The translations under genes were made by a program, and so were the position numbers. Positions 1-5,696 of a stretch of DNA of 8,211 nucleotides are shown here, in pieces (the first letter of the stretch is position 1; the number at the start of each line of letters is the position of its first letter). Location of the stretch: NCBI GenBank assembly GCA_026002265.1, contig BOBG01000089.1:1-8211 (forward strand), in the 5' to 3' direction. Origin of the DNA: Spirochaetia bacterium. GTDB lineage: Bacteria > Spirochaetota > Spirochaetia > Treponematales > Breznakiellaceae. The notes under the pieces are model-generated. The model was not told the DNA's origin and did not search any database. It saw only the letters and a list, made by a program, of their open reading frames with translations.

Positions 1-141
1 CCTTGTTGTCCGGTTGGCGGTAATATTTTAATGTTACTTGAACCTGTTTTTTTTAATGCACAATCCGCTATGGAAAATGATTTAATGCAATCTACTTTAC
101 AAGATGTATTAAATACCCTTAATACAAGATTAAGTTCATAA
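1..141 (+). CDS. C-terminal fragment of an unrecognised protein
   Basis: An open frame enters from the left edge and stops at TAA 139-141, giving 46 codons. The visible residues include PVGGNILMLLEPVF and end in LNTLNTRLSS. The last 25 or so residues look like an amphipathic helix. No family is recognised and no start is in the window. It lies upstream of the first attC-like repeat, in the same orientation, so it could be the gene of the preceding cassette. It may also be a chance open frame, because 46 codons in AT-rich DNA is weak evidence. Confidence 0.4.
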   Translation, partial: PCCPVGGNILMLLEPVFFNAQSAMENDLMQSTLQDVLNTLNTRLSS

Positions 142-146
142 TTTTT

Positions 147-164
147 TTCGTAGTTTTTTACGAA
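147..164 (+). terminator. Small hairpin after the first open frame
   Basis: TTCGTA at 147-152 pairs with TACGAA at 159-164 around a six-base T-rich loop, just after the stop of the upstream open frame. The stem is AT-rich and is not followed by a T run on the + strand, so termination is only a guess. The T run at 142-148 lies before the stem and would be an A run for minus-strand RNA. Confidence 0.25.
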
Positions 165-293
165 GCGACGGCATGGATAGGAAGCCGCTCAATGTTTCGC
201 GGTATTTTAAGAGTGCCGAATATTTCAGTTTTTTTATTGCGGACTTTCAAAGTATGATAAGACTTCAAGGTCACACGGGAGCGCAAAAAATTG

Positions 294-327
294 CACTTAA
301 CGTTCCGCGTGTTTGCGACGTTATACG
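294..327 (+). repeat. attC-like site A (very short)
   Basis: An inverse core box ACTTAAC (295-301) and a core box GTTATAC (320-326) face each other across 18 bases. The left arm continues TAACGTTCCG as at the site at 2031, and the right core GTTATACG matches the site at 3805. Allowing a small bulge, AACGTTCCGC pairs with GCGACGTT. At about 33 bp it is much shorter than usual attC sites of about 57 bp or more, so it may be a deleted copy. Confidence 0.45.
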
Positions 328-337
328 ATGCGGCGTT

Positions 338-750
338 TTATATTTTTAATTTTTTAACAGTTTCAATATCTAATCCCATTGCCTGTACAATTTTATCAAT
401 AGACAATCCTAATGATATTAAATTTTGTGCTATTTCAGTTTTTGATTCAATTCTGGTTTTTTCAATAGCCGTATTTATCTCAGTAGTTCTATCTGACAAC
501 GCCATCTCACGTAGAGTGTATTGATATAAAAATTCTTTATCACTAGTCGCGAACTCTAGTTTCGTTGCATTTTTTTGTATCGCACTATCCATATTGATTA
601 CCTCCTCAAATATTTCCTGTGGCGTTTCTTTATCAAAAATGTTAACCATCTTTCCAGATCATTATTCACAATATCTTTAGTTTTTTGTCTCCGAAAGTTT
701 GGCGTCTTTGGCCTTTTTTCCCTGTCCCATTCTTTCACTATATCATATCT
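338..750 (-). pseudogene. Rpn-family PDDEXK nuclease/transposase, C-terminal remnant
   Basis: The 103-codon frame 338-649 contains a C-terminal module typical of Rpn/PDDEXK_2 recombination-promoting nucleases. It reads KETPQEIFEEVINMDSAIQK, then LREMALSDRT, then a coiled stretch and a final DNA-binding-like segment (SLGLSIDKIVQAMGLD). The ATG at 649 is probably not a real start. Directly upstream, another frame reads NDLERWLTFL, which is what normally precedes this segment in the family. The two frames join at the A run 635-639, so a one-base frameshift is likely. The upstream frame stays open to about 750. The catalytic PD-(D/E)xK domain expected in the first 200 residues is absent. The gene lies antisense to most repeats, between site A and inverted site B. 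A dead remnant is the best reading. Confidence 0.7.
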
Positions 751-799
751 TCAGTTATCGAACAAGTCTAATGTAAAAAAATGGTGTACGCCCGCACTT

Positions 800-866
800 C
801 ACATAACATACGGTTTCCTTTATCGCAACCGCAAAAACGTCATGTACAGCCGGAACGTTATGTGCC
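800..866 (-). repeat. attC-like site B, inverted
   Basis: Read on the minus strand, the site has left arm GCACATAACGTTCCGGCTG, a T-rich middle and right arm GTATGTTATGTG. Both arms then match the arms of the + strand sites: the left arm matches the site at 2031, and the right arm matches the sites at 2159 and 3805. The core boxes are at 857-863 and 801-807. The minus-strand flank past the right arm (CGTACACCATT) also resembles the flanks beyond the sites at 3805 and 6377. It is therefore the same element in reverse orientation. Confidence 0.55.
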
Positions 867-918
867 ATTGGGGTTAAATGTTTTGGCTAGATATTTTGAA
901 TTATTATGGAAAAACCAT

Positions 919-947
919 TGACAAAATATTTTTATTATAGTATATTT
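919..947 (+). promoter_or_regulatory. Sigma-70 type promoter for the YgiW-like gene
   Basis: TTGACA at 919-924 and TATATT at 942-947 are separated by 17 bp, which is a near-consensus housekeeping promoter. Its predicted start is 20-odd bases before the coding start at 975. Hexamers and spacing are identical to those of the promoter at 4267-4295. Cassette genes with their own promoters need not depend on an upstream integron promoter. Confidence 0.75.
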
Positions 948-974
948 TATGTACGTTTATAATAGGAGGTAGAT

Positions 975-1349
975 ATGAAAAAATCTACATTTTGGGTCAT
1001 TTGTCTTTTCTTGGTTGTCCTTTCGGTTAGTTCTGTATATGGACAAGGGTTTACTGGGCCGGGTGCCGGAACAGCCACTGGTCAGGTTCAAACCGCTACG
1101 ACTATTCAGGCAAGGGGGCTTCCTGATAATTCCCTGGTAATATTGACAGGTACTATTGTACAATCACTTGGACATGAAAAATATACATTCCGTGATTCTA
1201 CAGGTGATATTACCATTGATATTGATCGAGACCTTTGGGCGTTACTCGGTATTTCTATTGGCATAAATGACCGGGTAGAAATAGGAGGTAAAATTGATGT
1301 TGAAAAACGAGTGGTTGAGATTGATGTAAAGTACATCAAGAAATTGTAA
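975..1349 (+). CDS. Exported YgiW/YdeI-family OB-fold (BOF) protein
   Basis: This 124-residue protein has a clear signal peptide: MKKS, a hydrophobic core at residues 6-20, and likely cleavage after VYG at residue 23. Residues 30-124 match the bacterial OB-fold (BOF) family of YgiW/YdeI. Visible family marks are a TVQARGLPDNSLVILTG-like strand (here TIQARGLPDNSLVILTG), then YTFRDSTGDITIDID, and the closing NDRVEIGGKIDVEKR...IDVKYIKKL. Family members are periplasmic and linked to tolerance of peroxide, acid, metals or cationic peptides. The exact ligand is not known from sequence. The length is normal for the family. The start is set by an AGGAGG box at 963-968 with good spacing and by the promoter at 919-947. 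The gene is intact and stands alone between inverted repeat B and half-site C. Confidence 0.88.
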   Translation: MKKSTFWVICLFLVVLSVSSVYGQGFTGPGAGTATGQVQTATTIQARGLPDNSLVILTGTIVQSLGHEKYTFRDSTGDITIDIDRDLWALLGISIGINDRVEIGGKIDVEKRVVEIDVKYIKKL

Positions 1350-1397
1350 TTCAGTTTTTTGCAGGATATTATTCACTTTTGATTGGTTTGTTGGTAA

Positions 1398-1418
1398 AAG
1401 CCGGAACGTTATATGGCA
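1398..1418 (-). repeat. attC-like half-site C
   Basis: AAGCCGGAACGTTATATGGC here is the reverse complement of the left arm at 2031, and it closely matches one arm of site B (CAGCCGGAACGTTATG). No partner arm is found in the 60 bases on the left side or in the next 100 bases on the right. It looks like a truncated copy in the same orientation as B. Together with the left arm of site D it forms an inverted repeat around the methyltransferase remnant. Confidence 0.5.
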
Positions 1419-1447
1419 TTTTTTTTACCGCAGATTTTCTGGGTAAG

Positions 1448-1467
1448 GCGCGGCGTTCGTGCCGCGC
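1448..1467. repeat. GC-rich hairpin before the methyltransferase remnant
   Basis: GCGCGGC (1448-1454) pairs perfectly with GCCGCGC (1461-1467) around the loop GTTCGT. It stands out in AT-rich surroundings, between half-site C and the first good methyltransferase start. It could be what is left of an attC central hairpin, or a structure in the leader of the next gene. No T run follows it on either strand, so it is not a typical terminator. Confidence 0.5.
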
Positions 1468-1487
1468 AATTTGTTGCAAACGGAATA

Positions 1488-1985
1488 ATGATTAATGATA
1501 TTGCGGCAAATGGCGAACTAAACTTTACAGTAAACCGCCTTATTCTCGGTGATAATCTGGAAATACTAAAAAGTATTCAAGATGAAACTGTTGACTTAAT
1601 ATATCTTGACTCGCCATTGTTCTCGAACCGGAATTATGAAATAATATGGGGAAATGAGGGAGAAATATGCAGTTTCCAAGATCGTTGGGTTGGTGGCGTT
1701 GACCACTATATCAGGTGGCTGTTTGAACGTGTCGAACAAATGTATCGTGTACTAAAGCCAACTGGTAGTATCTATCTACACTGTGATTGGTACGCTGACG
1801 CTTATATCCGAGGGTATGTTTTGGATAAAATATTCGGTGGAAACAATTTTAGGAATTATATTATTTGGTATTATAAAAATGCAAATCGTGGGAAGTATAA
1901 TTTCGCATTCTCCTATGACACAATATTTTGGTATTCAGAAAGTAAAACATATTGTTTTAATCGAAATAAAATACTTGCACTATAA
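1488..1985 (+). pseudogene. Site-specific DNA methyltransferase (N4/N6 type), truncated
   Basis: From ATG 1488 this gives 165 residues that match the front half of DNA methylases of the N-4/N-6 (beta-class order) type. Visible parts are LILGDNLEILKSI, then LDSPLFSNRNYEIIWG, the helix DRWVGGVDHYIRWLFERV, VLKPTGSIYLHCDW, and NNFRNYIIWYY. In functional relatives the catalytic motif IV is DPPF or DPPY. Here residues 41-44 are DSPL, two substitutions in the active site. The chain ends after about the motif VIII region, so the target-recognition part, motif X and the FxGxG S-adenosylmethionine-binding motif are missing. Family members are usually 280 residues or longer. The frame is open from an ATG at 1413, but the first 25 codons come from repeat and hairpin sequence. 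The break lies about 45 bp before site D. Almost certainly inactive. Confidence 0.75.
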
Positions 1986-2029
1986 ATTTTCATTCCCATA
2001 GCCAAAAACCCCAATTTCGGTTCAAATTT

Positions 2030-2166
2030 CGCATAACGTTCCGGCTGTATATGATGTTTTGGGCAGGTAATAGGGCAATGCGAAGCATTGACCCCTGCCC
2101 AAAATGTGCCGGAGAAAACCTCTATAAAGCCGCTACTACGGCGCAGCGTATAGCGTATGTTATGTG
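2030..2166 (+). repeat. attC-like site D with nested hairpins
   Basis: Inverse core GCATAAC is at 2031-2037 and core GTTATGT at 2159-2165, 137 bp in all. Inside are two structures. The first is a long stem-loop at 2057-2104, where TTTTGGGCAGG pairs with CCTGCCCAAAA and an inner CAATGC/GCATTG stem sits on top. The second is the shared block AAGCCGCTACTACGGCGC leading into the right arm GCGTATAGCGTATG. The right arm is nearly the same as that of half-site E near 4020. Confidence 0.62.
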
Positions 2167-2187
2167 CCGTTTGGTCTGCTTTATATA

Positions 2188-2610
2188 TTATAATACCCCT
2201 ATAGTTCCTTTCAAATCAATAAATAAATTATATCGCTCCGTTGTAAATTTTAAAACGCAATAGTTTGGATCTTCCGGCCCTTTGAAATGATTTTCCATTC
2301 CATTATACCACATTTCTTTTTTTATTTCTAAATCAGTTATCACTTCAATTTTACCTATCAGTGTAATATTATACAAAGGATCTGATGAGGTAAAACAAAC
2401 ACTCGCATGATCACATTGATTTATCATTTTAATTTTGTTATTCCCCGTGCAGAATGTCATCCATTTAATACCATCTGCTTTTGAAACTGTTTTTGTAGTT
2501 GCTGATGGATAACCATCTAAATCAATAAGTGCCAAAACACAGTTCAACCTTGTTGCCGAAATAATTTCAGCGGCTCTTTCAATGATTTTTTGTTCCATTG
2601 TAATTCTCAT
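2188..2610 (-). CDS. Pyridoxamine 5'-phosphate oxidase-like flavoprotein
   Basis: This 140-residue protein matches the small stress-protein branch of the PNPOx-like split-barrel flavin-binding family. Visible marks are an N-terminal helix (residues 5-20), the barrel strands CVLALIDLDGYPSATTKTV, IKWMTFCTGNNKIKMI, ASVCFTSSD and ITLIGKIEVITD, then MENHFKGPEDPNYCVLKF and ERYNLFID. Such proteins bind FMN or F420-type cofactors as dimers in the cytoplasm. They often reduce small molecules, and true PNPOx activity is not implied. Length is normal and no damage is seen. The ATG at 2608-2610 is preferred because AAGG precedes it at good distance. A second Met at residue 5 has no clear ribosome site. 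The gene runs opposite to sites D and F that flank it, has its own promoter, and ends about 22 bases from the core box of D. Confidence 0.85.
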   Translation of the reverse strand: MRITMEQKIIERAAEIISATRLNCVLALIDLDGYPSATTKTVSKADGIKWMTFCTGNNKIKMINQCDHASVCFTSSDPLYNITLIGKIEVITDLEIKKEMWYNGMENHFKGPEDPNYCVLKFTTERYNLFIDLKGTIGVL

Positions 2611-2631
2611 TTGGACAACCTTTTATGTTTT

Positions 2632-2660
2632 ACTTTATATTCCTTTTATTATTTTGTCAA
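2632..2660 (-). promoter_or_regulatory. Promoter for the flavoprotein gene
   Basis: On the minus strand TTGACA (2655-2660) is followed after 17 bp by TAAAGT (2632-2637). A TATAAA two bases earlier gives 15-bp spacing instead. The perfect -35 box and the position just ahead of the coding start support a promoter. The exact -10 box is uncertain. Confidence 0.5.
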
Positions 2661-2699
2661 TATGTTTTCTTATATTTTCAAAACAATTCAGACCAAATG

Positions 2700-2876
2700 G
2701 CACATAACGATACAAAGTTTACAACGTTTTTTGTTGACTGATAAAGAAATACGTAGCATTTCAGGGCAACAAAAAATGTACTGAAATAAAACACCACAAA
2801 GGGCGCAAGCCCGACTGGGGTTTTATGGAAGCCAAGCCCGCTACTGCGGGCGCAGCGTAAACTGTATGTTACATGA
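2700..2876 (+). repeat. attC-like site F (long, multi-hairpin)
   Basis: Inverse core ACATAAC (2702-2708) and core GTTACAT (2868-2874) lie about 160 bp apart. Arm pairing extends well beyond the core: GATACAAAGTTTAC on the left matches GTAAACTGTATG on the right, with small bulges that resemble the extrahelical bases of attC sites. The middle carries three stem-loops. One is at about 2725-2780 (GTTTTTTGTTG with CAACAAAAAATG), one at 2787-2826 (ATAAAACaCC with GGGGTTTTAT), and one at 2837-2850 (CCCGC-TACT-GCGGG). The left flank CAGACCAAATGGCACATAAC mirrors the sequence after site D. Confidence 0.6.
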
Positions 2877-2897
2877 TGTTGCCCGTCCACTACGAAT

Positions 2898-2919
2898 CGC
2901 CGCGCACGGACGCACGGCG
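2898..2919 (-). terminator. GC hairpin 3' of the restriction enzyme remnant
   Basis: CGCCGTGC pairs with GCGCGGCG (one G-T pair, read on the minus strand) around a six-base loop, about 8 bp after the stop of the minus-strand pseudogene at 2927. The G-T pair sits better in minus-strand RNA. There is no T run after it, so it may be a transcript-stabilising hairpin or weak terminator. Confidence 0.4.
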
Positions 2920-2926
2920 TGCCTTA

Positions 2927-3724
2927 TTAATCATTGAACAAATGTGTAAACACTTCATCAAGTTTTGTGTCTAAATCTCCAGTAAAATCTTCGTGTGAAA
3001 TACTTAAAACTTCGAGAGCCTTTTTAAAACGTCTATAACCATTTTTTGAATGTAATTCTACCCAATTAACATTCAATTCCTCTGCTTGACTTTTGTTTTG
3101 GTCAGAAAGTTTATCAGCAACAAAGATATTAGAGCGTCTTGCAAAAATAGCATCCGCACTTTCTGGATTCCCTTGCCCCATAAGTTTTACTTCACAGCGA
3201 TATTTTTCAGCACCATTCTTCAGATAAAAATCAATTTCTCTGTCTACGTCTTTAGAACGGTCTCTGATAAATTTTGATTCATAGTTTTACTCATTAACTG
3301 AATACAATTTACAAAGAGTCAGCATTAGGAGTTTTCCAGCCGTGCTCCATGCACCGCCTCTCAATGCAGCACGTTTTACAGCAAGAGTATTAATAACAAT
3401 TAAACTTTCGCTAATGTTTAAATCTACAGCGACACCTTTAAATTTTATTGTAAGCATTAACTCCAAATCTGGATCAGATTCCACTAACTTCTCTATATTC
3501 TCATATAAAGCATCATAATGTTCTTCTGCAGCATCAATGACAATCGACTTAGTACCAGAATTATACATATTGCTTATCGTTTTCATGTTTAGCCCAGCAT
3601 TTATAGCAATTTCATCTTTAGGTAAATCATGACAAAGAAAAACAGCTTTATACCAATCTGTCGAAATATTTTTGTGGTGGCACGAATGTTGCCGCTTCTT
3701 CTGAAGCCGCTCAGACGGGCAATT
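2927..3724 (-). pseudogene. Type II restriction endonuclease remnant (CfrBI-like)
   Basis: One reading frame runs from 3724 to 2927, broken only by TAA at 3287-3289. Upstream of the stop it reads NISTDWYKAVFLCHD, LPKDEIAINAGLNMKTISNM, a middle domain, then INTLAVKRAALRGGAWSTAG and LMLTLCKLYSVNE. After the stop, without a frame change, it reads NYESKFIRDRSKDVDREIDF, KYRCEVKLMGQGNPESAD and a C-terminal part ending THLFND. The Asp of REIDF (codon 3230-3232) followed 13 residues later by E-V-K (3185-3193) fits a PD-(D/E)xK nuclease core. From memory the whole resembles the CfrBI family (CCWWGG cutters), and a few residues seem missing after STAGK. No start codon or ribosome site exists before 3584, and the frame begins at repeat G, so the N terminus is lost too. 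No intact methyltransferase is nearby to protect DNA. Nuclease homology is fairly sure, CfrBI identity less so. Confidence 0.72.
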
Positions 3725-3725
3725 T

Positions 3726-3812
3726 CATTTAACGTGAAAGCTATACGACATTTTTGCATTTTTTCTCCGGCCAAGCCGCTACTGTAGCGCAGCGTAAACT
3801 GTATGTTATACG
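3726..3812 (+). repeat. attC-like site G
   Basis: Inverse core ATTTAAC (3727-3733) and core GTTATAC (3805-3811) enclose an 87-bp site. The left arm TTAACGTGAAAGCTATACGAC is the same as in site H at 6319. The right arm CAGCGTAAACTGTATGTTA is the same as in site F. The central block AAGCCGCTACTGTAGCGC forms a GCTAC-T-GTAGC hairpin. It thus links the H and F versions of the family. Confidence 0.65.
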
Positions 3813-4266
3813 CTGTTTTGCCGTACCCCATTCTTCTTTTATATCATTATTCCTATATGAATGTAATATTATGTAACACCCTGCCGATTTATACGGCGGC
3901 CAATATCGCCAGGGGGGAGGGTGGCTCTAGCGGACCCAAAACAGTATAGTCTTAACCATAATTCTTTACATTATAGATTTTATAACATTCTTCAGAAGAT
4001 TAGGCACAATTGCATATAGCGCATGTTATGCGAAGTAAAAAACTTGCTACGAAGTCCCGTGCCATGGACGGCACAGGGTGCTACTACTTTAGCCATTATA
4101 TTTATTTTACATGATTTTTTTAAAAAGAAAATCTCTAAAAAATCCAATTTCATATCATATTCCATAAATTTTATGCGGTTTTACCCCAAGATTTAGCCAT
4201 TTTTATATTTTTTTGAGGTTCATCTAACATTTTTCATAAATTTTTTCAAAAAAACACAAAAACCTC
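3813..4266. other. Gene-free spacer between sites G and the operon
   Basis: No convincing gene is present. The first 45 bases (CCGTACCCCATTCTTC and on) resemble those following site H and part of the Rpn remnant. A G-rich patch lies at 3911-3923. A half-site is at 4011-4031. A hairpin sits at 4056-4078 (CCC-GTGCC, loop ATGGAC, GGCAC-A-GGG), of the same loop type as the operon terminator at 6255-6300. From 4085 to 4266 the DNA is very AT-rich with A and T runs leading into the operon promoter, where it could act as an UP element. Confidence 0.5.
4011..4031 (+). repeat. attC-like half-site E
   Basis: GCATATAGCGCATGTTATGC closely matches the right arm of site D (GCGTATAGCGTATGTTATGT) and ends in the core box GTTATGC at 4025-4031, the most canonical core in the window. 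A left partner is uncertain. GTCTTAAC at 3949-3956 is a possible inverse core, but the pairing beyond it is poor. Confidence 0.5.
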
Positions 4267-4295
4267 TTGACAACTATTTCAGGTTTGTGTATATT
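4267..4295 (+). promoter_or_regulatory. Promoter of the TetR envelope operon
   Basis: TTGACA (4267-4272), 17 bp, TATATT (4290-4295): a near-consensus sigma-70 promoter. The predicted start near 4302 falls at the edge of the palindromic operator, so repressor binding would block initiation. It is the only strong promoter ahead of the four genes that follow. Confidence 0.85.
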
Positions 4296-4302
4296 TTATG
4301 AG

Positions 4303-4318
4303 GAATGAACGTTCATTC
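4303..4318. promoter_or_regulatory. Perfect palindromic operator (TetR type)
   Basis: GAATGAACGTTCATTC is a perfect 16-bp palindrome lying directly after the -10 box and over the expected transcription start. Length, symmetry and place are typical for an operator of a TetR dimer. The regulator gene sits 160 bp downstream in the same transcript, which predicts autorepression. The palindrome is not seen elsewhere in the window. Confidence 0.8.
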
Positions 4319-4344
4319 TTATATTTTAACTTTGGAGGACTTTT

Positions 4345-4470
4345 ATGGGTATTATCGTAATCGTTTTAGGGATTATCGGAACCCTTCCAATAATCCAGTG
4401 TGCCGTCCTTGTGTTGGGCCTGTTATCCGTATTAGGGTTAATAGGCAGCGTCACGGGTTTTTTTGTATGA
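4345..4470 (+). CDS. 41-residue hydrophobic membrane microprotein
   Basis: ATG at 4345 follows a strong GGAGG box (4334-4338) at good distance. The frame runs 41 codons to TGA 4468-4470. The peptide is almost wholly hydrophobic (MGIIVIVLGIIGTLPIIQCA and on to GSVTGFFV), enough for one long or two short membrane spans. Glycines are regularly spaced and charged residues are absent. It is the first gene of the operon and ends 9 bp before the regulator start, close enough for translational coupling. The GAGGGTGAAG that overlaps its stop serves as the next ribosome site. No family is recognised. Possible roles are a partner subunit of the downstream membrane protein or a small leader peptide. Its ribosome site and spacing make it more credible than its size alone. 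Confidence 0.7.
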   Translation: MGIIVIVLGIIGTLPIIQCAVLVLGLLSVLGLIGSVTGFFV

Positions 4471-4479
4471 GGGTGAAGT

Positions 4480-5064
4480 ATGCCTGTTCAGTCGGAAAAA
4501 AGAGATGCCCTCTTGAACGCCACCCTTAAGCTCATTGCCTGTCAAGGCTTTCATGCCGCGCCCATGTCCCAAATTGCCGAGGAAGCCAATATCGGCGTTG
4601 GAACAATTTACCGCTATTTCAAGAATAAGGACGAGCTGATTAACGGCCTGTATCTTGAAATCCGTAAACGCATGGCCGAGGCAATCGGCAAAGGGCAGGA
4701 CGAAGCCGCGCCTGTAAAAACGCAATTTGTTAAGTCTTTGCAAAATCTTATCCGCTATTTGATTGAAAAGCCTGAGGAAATACAGTTTACCCAACAATAC
4801 GAGAATTCTCCGTTCATTACCGATGAGACAAAAGCGGAAATCGAAAAAACAGCGTCTCCCATTTCTGATTTGCTAACCCGTGCGCAAAAAGAAAAACTGT
4901 TAAAGCCCTTACCTTTTCCGGTACTTATGTCGATGTTTTCCGGCGCGTCAATGGGACTATTAAAAGCGTATTTGCAAAAAAAATCGTCCCCCGCAAAAAT
5001 GAACGAAGCGATTGAGGCAATCTGGGATATGCTTATCCCCAAAAATACAGAAGGAGTAAAATAA
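4480..5064 (+). CDS. TetR/AcrR-family transcriptional regulator
   Basis: This 194-residue protein has a full TetR N-terminal DNA-binding domain at about residues 7-55. It reads RDALLNATLKLIACQGF, then the helix-turn-helix MSQIAEEANIGVGTIYRYFK, then NKDELINGLYLE. The rest is a helical ligand-binding and dimerisation domain with no assignable ligand. Length is usual for the family. TetR proteins bind as dimers to palindromes and release DNA when a small molecule binds. The perfect palindrome at 4303-4318 over the operon start is the obvious target, so the operon is probably self-repressed. The stop overlaps the next start (TAATG at 5062-5066), which argues for coupling with the outer-membrane gene. 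The reading frame is intact and richer in GC than its surroundings. Confidence 0.93.
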   Translation: MPVQSEKRDALLNATLKLIACQGFHAAPMSQIAEEANIGVGTIYRYFKNKDELINGLYLEIRKRMAEAIGKGQDEAAPVKTQFVKSLQNLIRYLIEKPEEIQFTQQYENSPFITDETKAEIEKTASPISDLLTRAQKEKLLKPLPFPVLMSMFSGASMGLLKAYLQKKSSPAKMNEAIEAIWDMLIPKNTEGVK

Positions 5065-5687
5065 TGAAAAAGTGTTTTATTGTAAGTGTGTTTCTTTTAG
5101 TGGCGTCCCTTTGTTTCGCACAAATGAAAGGGAATGTGGAAATTTACGGCGGAGCCGCACTGTTTGACGAAACCAGTGGAATGAACGGCCCGGAAACCGT
5201 TTATAAATCGGCTTCTGTTTCGGCGGGTATTTCCGGCGGAGTTTATTTTAATGACTCCATTGGCCTTAAAGCCTATTTGGATTTTCTCATTCCACTGGCC
5301 TTTGCCGCTGACCCCAACGACGGAATTGAAATAACACGGAACGAATACGATTTCCTTTTGGGAATGGATGAATTTTTCGGCGTTGTTTTTAACGTAGTCA
5401 AAACAGAACGCCTTACCATTCCGGTAATGGCAGGATTTCACGGCAAACTGCTCTTTTCCACTATTTCAGATTATTTTACCACGGCGATAAACAGCGGTAT
5501 TGGTCTTGGAATTGGCGTAGAATATGCCTTTAGCAACAACTGGTATATTCTGGCGCGAGTCAACGGTTCGTTTGATTTCCTGGGGTTTTCGATAATGACA
5601 CCGCCGGACGGCGGCTCGAAATTCGACATGGCGTTAATACGCACATGGGGATTTGCGCCTCATATTGGCATCGGGTTGAGGTTTTAG
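5064..5687 (+). CDS. Outer-membrane beta-barrel-like exported protein
   Basis: This 207-residue protein begins with a signal peptide (MKKCFIVSVFLLVASLCFA, likely cleaved before Gln 20). The Cys at 17 does not sit in a good lipobox. The mature part has repeated alternating strands with aromatic ends, such as NVEIYGGAALF, SVSAGISGGVYF, SIGLKAYLDFLI, GIGLGIGVEYAF and WYILARVNGSFDF, and it ends in GIGLRF. A terminal aromatic residue on a final strand is the usual mark of barrels inserted in the outer membrane. About eight strands fit the size, as in small OmpW/OmpA-like barrels, but no named family is recognised. AAGGAG precedes the start, which overlaps the TetR stop. With the next gene it could form an envelope response to whatever the regulator senses. 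Confidence 0.78.
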   Translation: MKKCFIVSVFLLVASLCFAQMKGNVEIYGGAALFDETSGMNGPETVYKSASVSAGISGGVYFNDSIGLKAYLDFLIPLAFAADPNDGIEITRNEYDFLLGMDEFFGVVFNVVKTERLTIPVMAGFHGKLLFSTISDYFTTAINSGIGLGIGVEYAFSNNWYILARVNGSFDFLGFSIMTPPDGGSKFDMALIRTWGFAPHIGIGLRF

Positions 5688-5696
5688 GGGGAATTT

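Noticed and set aside
3601..3831. Minus-strand open frame with MGYGKTAYN start across site G
   Set aside because: It is made of repeat sequence and the 5' part of the nuclease remnant in another frame. Similar peptides appear at sites B and H only because the repeat flank happens to be open.
3911..3923. G-rich patch as a G-quadruplex
   Set aside because: The run has GGGGGG, GGG and GG, so four clean three-G tracts with loops are not available.
4438..4797. Minus-strand 119-codon frame opposite the TetR gene
   Set aside because: The + strand frame has clear TetR homology and a ribosome site. The reverse frame has neither.
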